From: Takashimella koratensis
Lineage: Eukaryota; Basidiomycota; Tremellomycetes; Trichosporonales; Tetragoniomycetaceae
Assembly: GCA_003116875.1 (NCBI GenBank)
Contig: BCKT01000005.1
Location: forward strand, 620,001-684,000
DNA length: 64,000 nucleotides
Direction: 5' to 3'
Shown one piece after another: positions 38,085-47,300 of the stretch. A program made the position numbers and the translations under genes. Position 1 is the first letter of the stretch, and the number at the start of each line of letters is the position of its first letter. The notes beneath the pieces were generated by a model, which did no database searches, had not been told where the DNA came from, and saw only the letters and a program-made list of their open reading frames with translations.

Positions 38085-38702
38085 TTAATCAACTTCGTCG
38101 TCATTGGTAGTTTTGTCGGGATCCAAGCCACAATCGAGACAGAATATTCGTCGGCATGAATCGTTCTCGCAATTGGCGAACGTGTGACCGGTTTTGCACA
38201 ATGTCGGAATGTCTTCCTTCGAGATCTTCGAACGCTGTGAAACCCGTCTATTCAATCGTTTGAACTCTTCGAAAAAGGTCGGAAAGCCTGTCCATAGACA
38301 TCTTGCAAGTTCGTGACATTTCGACCGAAATCCCACCAGAGATGTCGTCACCGAAGATCCTTGATCAGGTTCGAAATGGTCCTTGAAGGTTTTGAATGAC
38401 GATTCCAGCCTCTCTCGAAATAGCAGTAATGAATCCTTGCCTCCGGTAGTCGACGCCCTCCCCAGCTCGTCCCACTGCTTCAACGTCTCTTCGATGCACT
38501 GAAAAATGTTATCGAGAGTTTCTGTGTGATTGTTCAAGGTTTCCCGGAACATGCGAGTCTGTTCAGCCTCGTTCTCCAAGATGGTCTCGATTCTTTTGTA
38601 GCCTTTTACAAATTCGCTGTTTGGACTCCACAAGGCAATAATCAGCGTCGAAGATGCCTCACATGTTGTGCACAGGACGAGAGACTCTTCGGCTGTCGAC
38701 AT
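38085..38702 (-). CDS. array member 3: Cys-signature protein of unknown function
   Basis: Single exon, 205 aa. The N-terminal CTTC pair is at residues 11-14. A long helical stretch rich in Glu, Leu and Arg follows. The C-terminal signature is CENDSCRRIFCLDC (C-x4-C-x4-C-x2-C) about 30 residues before the end. Unlike members 4-7, it ends soon after the signature in an acidic tail and lacks the terminal [YH]-hydrophobic-Cys element, so the C-terminus may be truncated. The start is supported by the proximity of the Cys pair, as in the paralogues. Function unknown. Confidence 0.65.
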   Translation of the reverse strand: MSTAEESLVLCTTCEASSTLIIALWSPNSEFVKGYKRIETILENEAEQTRMFRETLNNHTETLDNIFQCIEETLKQWDELGRASTTGGKDSLLLFRERLESSFKTFKDHFEPDQGSSVTTSLVGFRSKCHELARCLWTGFPTFFEEFKRLNRRVSQRSKISKEDIPTLCKTGHTFANCENDSCRRIFCLDCGLDPDKTTNDDEVD

Positions 38703-38843
38703 CGTTTTGAGATCAAGGGTCTGGGTGGAAAATTTGAGATTTCAAGTTGTTGATAGGGAATGGGGAGAGTGTATGGGGTGGGGAGAGTGTATGGGGTAAG
38801 AGGGCATCTAGGACTACAGACCTGTATACTGTGAGTGTGCGAC

Positions 38844-38970
38844 TTACGCTCTTAGTCTCTCCTTGATTTCCATCCTTTCAGTCGGGCTGACTAAGCTGCT
38901 CCCCCGCCACAAAGGGCTGTCGCAACATAAAGGGCAAGGTGCGAGTCTAGAGGGTGTGGGGACAGGTGGA
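38844..38970 (-). pseudogene. orphan N-terminal fragment of the array family
   Basis: A short frame with LAPCPLCCDSPLWRGSSL resembles the N-terminal Cys-pair segment of member 4 (CPACRHSLLG) and runs into a helical stretch (PTERMEIKERLRA) before a stop at 38844. No matching middle or C-terminal signature follows before member 3 begins. It is probably a remnant of a deleted copy; similarity is limited to about 30 residues. Confidence 0.35.
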
Positions 38971-39220
38971 GCGCAGACGTGAGGCTTTCTTAGGTCACAA
39001 GTCCGTGGGTAGGACGCCGAATCTGAAGTCCCCATGAGCACGCTCTCCTTGCCGAGGAAATTTGGAGAGCCACAGAGAGTAACGAAAGGATAACCTGTAC
39101 CGGACAGGATTTGCAGCAGACTCAGTCAAAAAACTTTAGTGGTATGAGAACAAGAGACATTTCAAGAGGGTATACTGCTTTTGCAAGACTGGTCGGTCTA
39201 GACGCTTTCGGTCATTCATC

Positions 39221-39984
39221 TCAAGGGGAACAAATGTAGGGACTGAGCTCTCCGGTGAGGGTAGAGATTCTGTCGGGGTGGGTAGCGGCTAGGACGAGTT
39301 CCTGGCTGACGGTCTCAGTGAGATGAGTAAGGCAATGGGGGCAGTATGGGCGATGGCAACTGAGGTCGGTGCTTCGCTGAACAGAATGAAGTGGAGTGCT
39401 GTTGCCGGGCCCACTCGTCGTTGTCATATTCGGCGCCACAATCTCCAAGCGCGGAAGCGATCGGAGGTACTCATTCTCAAACTCCGTGAAGTCGTAGGTG
39501 GTGACGTCGTTGTTGTCCAGCAGCTGGTTCAAACTCTCGAAGAAGTCTGCAAGTCGTCCAGGTTTCTGTGGACGATTAAGCGGTCGAGTCGAGGTAAGTG
39601 ACACGTTTGCATGTCGCTCGGGATTGAATGGACGGTGCGTGTGTTGAGTTGACTCAGGTCATCGAGATTGCTCCAATTTCTGAAAGCGGAATTCATCTCG
39701 AAGAAATCATGCCAATCGCCAGGAGTCTGCCTTGAGGGAGGAGACAGTGAAGCAACCCTCAAGATCCGCGCCATTCGAGGAAAACACGCCTTGACGACGC
39801 GGACGATCAACTGCTTTGCTGCGTCTGACTCGGGGCTATTGAAGATTCGCTCCTGCAAGTCGTCGTCTCGGAGTGACGAGATGAGCGACTCGACGGACGT
39901 GATGTGGCTGGGAAGCGGAGTATCGCCGACCCCTAAAAGCGAGTGGCGACAAGCAGGGCATGAGCCAGGGTCGGGGAGAGGCAT
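39221..39984 (-). CDS. array member 4: Cys-signature protein (intron or frameshift in the middle)
   Basis: The upstream frame (from 39984) starts MPLPDPGSCPACRHS and runs through a helical domain to about 39620. A second frame carries KPGRLADFFESLNQLL, then the signature region SxxxxCHRPYCPHC (first Cys replaced by Ser) and the ending SPYICSP at 39221. The two overlap out of frame, so an intron in the 39550-39660 interval or a frameshift joins them. Acceptors CACAG (39566) or TTGCAG (39549) are available, but no donor is clearly best. Member 5 has an intron at the equivalent place, which favours splicing. Function unknown. Confidence 0.5.
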
Positions 39985-40489
39985 GGAAGGCGTGAGAAGT
40001 AGCGGTTGAGTACCTTGGTTGCTGCTGCGTGATTAGAGAGAGGAGATATAATGAGAGGGATTATCTAGGCACTCAGAGAGCCCCTGAATCCATCCAGTTT
40101 TACCAAACTGGCCTTCGACACCTATCCTTTCTGGCGGGGCCTGAAGGAGCTCCGACTACTCTGGCTGCATGCAGGCTGACAACGAATTTCTCGACTCCCG
40201 CGCTTGGCTCCTACCTGAGAGTCGTACATAGCCTGTGATGCACCCTTTGTCTGTCCATCGCCCCTAGGTCCCTGCAATGAGCATTTGGGGATATGACTAA
40301 AGGCGGTCGACTGTCGTCGGCAACGTCATAATCCCCTCGGCCACAAGTCCGAGAGATCAAGAGCAGATGGCATTTGAAGGTCTGACTATCTGAATTTGAT
40401 ACGGTAGAAAATGATATTGTACTGAATACTCCAGCGATCATCGCTCTCGTTGTATCATTGCCATGCGGCGCCGTTACCACGTCGCGCCT
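39985..40489. other. intergenic within the array
   Basis: About 500 bp between members 4 and 5. No family motif or other coding signal seen. Confidence 0.4.
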
Positions 40490-41239
40490 TTACCACAGCT
40501 GGTACTGGTTCATGCCCTCGGGTTGATGGGAGCAAATGTGTGCAGTCAGCTCTTTCCCCGAGGGAGGGTTTGAAGTCGTTCGATTCAGGGAAGCGGCGAG
40601 CGCGAGCTGTTCAGCGGAGTCTTGGGACATTTGTTTTTCGCAGGATGGACAAAAAAGGCGGTGGCAGTTGATGTCTTCGCAACGAAGAAGCGAGTCGGTT
40701 GGGCTTGAACTTCCGCAGAAAAACCTCAACAACGGCCAGTTGTGGGATGTTAACATGATGGGAAGTGACCGACGGAGGTAGCCGTTCATATACTGACAGA
40801 TCTGGGTGGTCGCGTCTTCGATATTGTCGAAAGATTTCGCCAAGGCTTCGCTGTCCAGAACAAAGTCCGTGCAATTCCCAGCGGTGGGGCTGCTTGCCAA
40901 GCGGGCAGATTACCTCGAGAGCCAGGTTCCGAAAGTATCCATCAAGCGGCTGTGTTCGTCATTGTGCATAAAGACACCCCCGGACGGGAGAAGGGCAGAA
41001 ATAGACTGAATGCGGGAGAGATTGGCGAGACTGACGTTTTGAACAAGTTCCAGAGTCTTGCGTGATTCAGCTGATTTGGGATCGTTGAAAAGCTGATTTT
41101 GTCGGTCCGAATCGCGAAGTGCTTCCTGCGCCGATTGAATAGCTTCCTTGGAGAGCCAAGAGTTAGCAAAAACACTTTGGTCGGCGGTTGCGGGGCAGCG
41201 AGTGCAATTAGAGCAGAGTAGGAGGTTGGAGCGAGACAT
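40490..41239 (-). CDS. array member 5: Cys-signature protein of unknown function
   Basis: Two exons (40914-41239 and 40490-40850) joined by a 63-nt GT-AG intron in consistent phase; 228 aa. Start MSRSNLLLC, followed at once by the CSNC pair (residues 9-12). The helical middle has the pattern shared with member 4 (RRSLP near the second exon's start). The signature CEDINCHRLFCPSC follows, then an amphipathic stretch (EQLALAASL) and the terminal HICSH. This is the best-preserved spliced member and the guide for interpreting member 4. No similarity to a named family recognised. Confidence 0.68.
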
Positions 41240-41842
41240 TGTCGTCTGAGAGGGTGGTAAGAGGGTGTAGATGGATACGTTGGTGGAGTGCTGGTCGAAA
41301 ATTGGGGTTATGAGGTTGGGTGGGCGAATGGGTAAGAAACAAAGAGTTGTCACAGTTTGGCCCCTAAAATAGCTCCTCGGAGTCGCTCTGTTTGCCTTTC
41401 CTCCCTTCCATACAAGCGGACTCATCGAATTCTCAGCACTGTAGCTCCCCAAGATCAAAGGTTCGCTGGCTTTGACACTCACAGCATTCGAGGCTCTCCT
41501 TTTAGGCCTTCCTTTCAAGCGGGGTACAGTCAGCCGCTGTAGCTTGTTCGTCTTCAAAGGTCAGTCGACTCATGCTAGTGACATGATGATCAATACTGTA
41601 GCACTGGTAGAGTGCTGACAATGTGAAGGGCTTTCTTGCCCTGACGTCTGATGGCTAATACTGATATTCTTGTAAGTCTCAATAAGGGTGTTGCAACAAT
41701 GGTTGTGTGCTCGCCTCCACTGAAAGGAAAAGTAATGCTTCGTATAGAGCTTCAAGGCCTAAAAAACAATGGTACAGTTCATATTGTAGGTGCATCATGA
41801 TTCATGATAAGGGGTACGTAGGCAGAGTCGACGCATTTTCTA
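41240..41842. other. intergenic within the array
   Basis: About 600 bp between members 5 and 6. No coding sequence recognised. Confidence 0.4.
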
Positions 41843-42586
41843 CTACTCCCACAGCATGTTACAAGAATGGCTCGGGGGCATGCCGTTGCAGACGTAATGA
41901 CCGAGGGCAACATCCAGAGACGTAATTCCTTCAGCAGCAGAGCGAGCCGCTATCTGAGAGAGCTCGATAGCTTGGATCTCGGTTAGTCGCTTGTAGCACT
42001 GGGTACAGTACACCTTAATGCAGGAGAGATTCGTGCATCGCCGGATATCGTGAGTTTCTTCGAGTGCCTCGTCCGACGTGGTTCGGATCTCCCGACGTGT
42101 CCACCGCACAGGTAGGAGTGTTTTGAGGTAAGCATTGACTCGACAACATAATTTGAATTGCATCGTATCGTCCTGTCGCAGGGCACGTTCGAGTCGCGTA
42201 CATAGGCGGCGGAATTCTTGCCGAATCGGCGCAGTCCTAAGTCCACAACCGATGGACTCATGGGTCGACAGAAAATACTCGTACTGCGAGGTCAAGGCGA
42301 AGTAACCTCTCCACGTCACGTCTCTTTCCGAAGGGCCCAACGCGGCCAGCTGTGAAAGCCGTTCGGTTCGGGCGGTGCACACTCTGTCGATGTCACTGAG
42401 CATCGCTTGTTGATGGGGGGTATCTGTATGGTGAAATGGGACGCCCTGCTCGCATACACGGGTAAGCATATGCGAAACATCAGCTCGGACTAGTTCGAGT
42501 TCTGACCATTGCAGAATTTGTTCGCGTGTCAACGAAGCTCCCAACGAAGCTCCATCACAGTCCGGGCAAACGTCACGAGCTTCCAT
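41843..42586 (-). CDS. array member 6: Cys-signature protein of unknown function
   Basis: Single exon, 247 aa, start at MEARDVC; the frame continues upstream but without similarity. The CPDC pair is at residues 7-10, next to a short SLGASL sequence encoded by a near-repeat. A long helical middle follows, containing CRVNAYLKTLLP at the position of RVNAYLDTLP in member 7, direct evidence of homology. The signature CTNLSCIKVYCTQC comes next, then an AIELSQIAA helix and HYVCNG near the end. Intact from start to stop. Function unknown; zinc binding is inference from Cys spacing. Confidence 0.68.
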   Translation of the reverse strand: MEARDVCPDCDGASLGASLTREQILQWSELELVRADVSHMLTRVCEQGVPFHHTDTPHQQAMLSDIDRVCTARTERLSQLAALGPSERDVTWRGYFALTSQYEYFLSTHESIGCGLRTAPIRQEFRRLCTRLERALRQDDTMQFKLCCRVNAYLKTLLPVRWTRREIRTTSDEALEETHDIRRCTNLSCIKVYCTQCYKRLTEIQAIELSQIAARSAAEGITSLDVALGHYVCNGMPPSHSCNMLWE

Positions 42587-42992
42587 GGTCCGAGGGTAGA
42601 GGAGTCGTTGTGGATGATAGTGGGGTGTTTGTGGTCTGTGGGCAATGGGGAAGCTCAAAGTGTTATGACTCCCCGCACCCCCATGACCCCCTTAGGCCTC
42701 CAAAACACCTGTAAACCCTACTTCCCAACCCCTCAGTCTGCATCCTTTCAGGTGGAGCACAACCAAACTCCGCGATTCCATGAAAACAAAGGTCGGCTTG
42801 TCAGTCTCAATGGCGTGATATGTCGCCAGCCACATGTACTGTATGTAAAGTAAACGGGTAGAACACTAGAAGGCAAGTCTGACGGTCGAGAATCTCTCAG
42901 GCAACAGTGGCGTTGGTATCTACAAAATCAACTTGGTGGTACGGGACTTGGTAGGCTGAACAGGATGTGGCAATCGGTTCTGGCGGGCTCGA
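42587..42992. other. intergenic within the array
   Basis: About 400 bp between members 6 and 7, presumably the member 6 promoter. Nothing else seen. Confidence 0.4.
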
Positions 42993-43784
42993 TCAATGAT
43001 AGGTCCCATCATCGCGTTGGACCTGAGATGGCTGTTCGCCGATGGTGACCTGGATCAACTGGGCGGTCCCGTCGTCGGTGATGGTGTCGGGGCACATGTA
43101 CAGCTCGCGGTTTTCGGTGAGGATGGCTCTCCCCGGAGGTGCAACGGCTCGAACGAGGTCCCGTCCCACAACCGAGGAGTAATGGGTCATGCAGGAAGGG
43201 CGGGGACAGTAAAGCTCATAGCAGTTGAGATCGGTGGTGCGACGAACACGATGCAGTAACCTCCTCCTTTCCGGGACGCCTGTCGATGTGTTGGGAACCG
43301 GAATGAACAGCACAGGAAGCGTGTCGAGGTAGGCGTTGACACGCTCAGTACGCTGAGAGATCTCGGTATTGGCCTCGCGGAACGCTTGAGACAACTCCTG
43401 ACACTTTGAACTGAACTCCTGAAAGTGTTCGTCGTCATCCTCGGGACCGCAGCGGTGGAAGGCGTCCTACCAACTCTCGTAGCAGGTATGGAGCTCGGAG
43501 ATAGGATCATCACCGGTTTCATTGGCAGAGGCGGTGGGGAGACCGAGCTCCGGAGAGAGACGGAGCTCCTCAGTGATCTCGGCGTAACGAACCGTTCGAT
43601 CGGTGTAAGCGCGGGAGAGATCTCCGACAAACCCCTGGACGTCTTCGTTTTGGAAGAGTGACCTCTGTGAAGTGGGGTTCTCGAGCTTTTCACAGACTTC
43701 GTCTGTGAGCGCGAGCTTGTTGGGAGGATTCGTCACAGAGTGATTGACAGGACACTTCTCAGTGGGCGACAGAGTGGACGACAT
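42993..43784 (-). pseudogene. array member 7: Cys-signature gene with an in-frame TAG
   Basis: A single frame of 264 codons reads from MSSTLSPTEKCPVNHS at 43784 to 42993, interrupted once by TAG at 43467-43469. Both sides are family-like and collinear with member 6. Before the stop is the N-terminal segment with a reduced Cys motif. After it are RVNAYLDTLP, a variant signature (C-x4-C-x4-C, first Cys replaced by Thr) and the terminal YMCPD. A GT-AG intron that removes the TAG and keeps frame was not found: the candidate 31- and 52-nt introns shift frame. It may be a young pseudogene, a readthrough gene, or contain a sequencing error. Confidence 0.6.
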
Positions 43785-43837
43785 GGCGTGATTCGTATAG
43801 CGTTGTGAGTCGCAAGTAGTCGATCGTGGTGAAAAGT

Positions 43838-43901
43838 CGGCGAATGGGCGAATGGGCGAATGGGCGAATGGGCGAATGGGCGAATGGGCGAATGGGCGAA
43901 T
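43838..43901. repeat. 8-bp minisatellite (GGGCGAAT)8
   Basis: Eight head-to-tail octamers, the first with one mismatch, lying 54-117 bp upstream of the array member 7 start codon. Confidence 0.95.
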
Positions 43902-44309
43902 GGGTAAAAGAGAAGTGAATTTACCCCTCCCGGTCCCTCATAGACCCCCAAAATCCCTCTCCACCCCTCCTCCCCACCTCTCGCCGTCCATCCTTTCACT
44001 CATTACCTACCTCAGCTCCACCTCTTCCACTACTACAAAGGTCGATCTTCACTATCGATGACGTGCTCACCTGTGGCAGGGCCACGACCTCCTTCCCACC
44101 GAGGCGTTGCCACAATCTTGTATCCTGAGTCAAAGATGCATGCAAGAGACCTGACTGAGACCGAAGGATCGATGTAAAGATACAAAATAGATGCAATGTA
44201 GATTAAACATATGAAAAACGAGAAGAAATGACCAGTTAAAAAGATGGAGGACAAGAGAGATAACGAAATAGAGAGTTTAGAAATGGGATTGAGGATGTGT
44301 TGGAGATGA

Positions 44310-47300
44310 TTACCATCGCCTGAGGACGTCAGTGACGTATTCACCTGTCATCGCGAGGTCGTGGTACTCGGATACTAAAGAGTCAAGTCAGTCCGAAATC
44401 CTCTCAATGCAAGGGGTGCAGGTCCCACTTACGACTTTGGATCATCTTCAATTTGGTCTTGAGCTCGTTCCTATTCAACGAAGATCGGAACGACCCTCCA
44501 CACGAGCAGGTTGGGGCAATGTTATCGCTCTTGGACTGGTTACATTTGACGCAGATAACCTGTGATCATAATGAGGCACTCCATCAGCATTCGTTCCCTC
44601 CTCTCTGTGATGATATGCGAAACTCACATCTTGTGTCTGCCATGAGGTGACGATACGTGTGATCATCTCGATCAAGGGGTGTTCAATCGCGAATCGGTCG
44701 TACTCGGCATCGCATTTCTGTAGCGATGATCAGCATTGGCTACTCCTCTCCTTCAATCCAAGCTTCCATACTCTGCCATTACTCACATGGCACACCCATG
44801 TCCGTTTCGCTGGTGGCAAAACGCTCCCGGTATTGGGGTCAACAGTCGGCAACCTATCTGGATCTCTACTGAGATCCACATCTCTGATCGCATTACACCT
44901 TGCACAGATCACCATGGGTACAACCAGACTGTCGCAAGGGTTTTTGAACGCCGCCTCTGACGAAAACTCTCGCACGCTCAGAAGGTCGAGCAAGTTGCGT
45001 TTGAGTACTTGGACCTCGACCGAGTGTTCGCTCGCAAGGCCGTAGACTTCCGTGACGGCCTTGACGAGCTCGAGGGCGGGGTTGCGACGGTCCCGCGCGC
45101 CAGGGAGGTTGGGGAACGCGAGGGTTTCGTCTGGGTTGGCAAGGGAGGCGAGTTGTCGTTGTTTCGCTTTGGAGACGGCGTCAAGGAGACGACGAGTGAG
45201 GACCGTCGAAATACTCTTCTGCGCAGCTGCACGCTCCTTGTCCTTGACAGGATCGATAACCGAGCTCGCCTCGCCAGGTAAATCGATGTTGAGGCTATAA
45301 ATTGGGCGCAGCGGTGCGCGGTCGTCGGACGCGTTTCGCTTCGCGTTGTACATGGCGAAGATAAAGTTGGCGACGGCATGCTCGAATACTGGCTGCAACG
45401 AAGTCGGGAGGAATAACTGAATGTTCCAGTCCATACTGACTTCGAACCTTGTCTCGGGTGGTCCCGCTCGGCTAGCATCTTCAGGCGAGACCTTGACGCC
45501 GCCAAAGTTCGCCACGTCCATCCAGGCGAGGTAGTTCCAGAACTGGGTGACATCGATGACGAGGTGTCGGAACAGCTCTTGCGAGTTGGCAGCCGTGACG
45601 AGGTACTTGGCGAACGCGAATGCGCTGCCCGCATCGGGTTTGGTGGTGAGCAGGAAGACGCGGTTAAAGTCTGCGTAAACGACTTGGGTCCCGAGGCGCT
45701 TGAACTCGGCAAGGAGCTGGAGAAATGTCTTGCGCATGAGGCCGTGGAGGAAGCGGTGGAGTGCTGGCTCGAACATGCAGCTCGAGGAGGAGGAAATCCA
45801 TCGCCAGAACTGGTCAACAACGAGGTTGGCAGGTGAAGTCGTTGCGCCTCGGACGTGGGCGCGGGCTTTGTCGAGGAACCACGATCGGACCATGGACTTG
45901 AGCACGAAAAATGTTTGAGTCGAGAGCACGGCATCACCCAGCATGACGCTGACGTTGGCGGTACCCTTGGCGTACTCGTCGAGGTTGTGGGAGGCGGAAT
46001 CGAACGCCATCGAGCCGGATCCAGACCCTTCCATCTCATTGACGAGCGCGGACTGGAGGACGGCGTTGATCGCGAGATCGGCGATCTCCATCTCGAGCAC
46101 GACAGAGGAGTAGCAGCCCTTTGTCGACATTTGTGGTGCAATTAACTCTTCGGGTGAGTTGGCGTCTTCCTCTGACCCGCCGAGGTCGGGGCGCGGGGAA
46201 GGAGACCACCAGAGGACCATATCCTGTTGCTTGAGTTTGCGGGCAAACTCGATGTCCGCAAGGAAGACGGCAGGGTCGGCACCCAGGTTCTGTGGTGGTC
46301 ATGTCAGCTCTGAGGTATCACTTGAGTCAGCTGATACTCACACCCAGGGGCACATCGTAGTGCGCGGCAATATCAATCTGCGCCGCGATCCACCTCGACA
46401 AGCGGAGGTACTGCACAACCATCCTCCGTGCTGTGTTGACGAGCCACATGAGCGATGCCTCCTCGTCCTTGATACTCTTGAACGTAATGAACGGGAACTC
46501 GGAGAATACCGCGTGCCTAGCTTGGTAGTACGCGTGCTCAAACGGTGAGCATAGGGCAATCACGTTCAGACCCGACCGAATCATCGAGAGGTCTTTGACG
46601 AGCTGACGCATCGCCGACGCCTCTGTCGGGTAATAAGTGGTGACAAATTCGAGCTCCGAAGCGTACTCGAATGCGCCGCCTTGGCTCTTTTCCACGCGCT
46701 CAGAGTACCACCTTGCTGGGTTCGGGAGCTGTTGTCGGTTTCGCGCGCCGTCGACGACATAGACCCTCGCGGGTCCCGAGGGGGAGAAGAGACCGATCAG
46801 GTGTCGCGAGTTGACTGTTGCGTGGTAGAGGTAGTGGAAGCGCATACCCTTGCCTTGGTCGAGGTACTTGTGCCGGATGACACTCGCGCCTGGTCGTTCA
46901 AGGTCGGCGAGGTCGAAGCCGCGATCGAGACCGCGGTTCAGCCCGCCGAGGGTAGACGATTTGAGTGCGCAGGCGGTACCGAGCCCGAGGAGAGCACGGA
47001 CGACGAGCGGGACTTGCAGCTCGAACGCGCCGTCGACATTGGGATTGTTGATCAGGCTGGAGAAGTGCGACTCGCCCTCAACGAATAACCCCTCGTCGAC
47101 CTGGACTCGGAACAGGTGGCGCACAGGCTGGCTACGTGGCAAGACACGGGTCACCGATGTCGCCTCGTACCGGGGTGAAAAGGTGCCCGAGTCCGGGAGC
47201 GACTTGAAGTTTAGGTAAAACTCTCGAGGGACACGAAGTTTGACCGACTGGAATGTCCCGTCGATCGCGAGCCAGAGCTTGAACTCTCCTGGTCGACCAG

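Noticed and set aside
43838..43901. CRISPR-like array
   Set aside because: The units are 8 bp with no spacers; this is a simple minisatellite.
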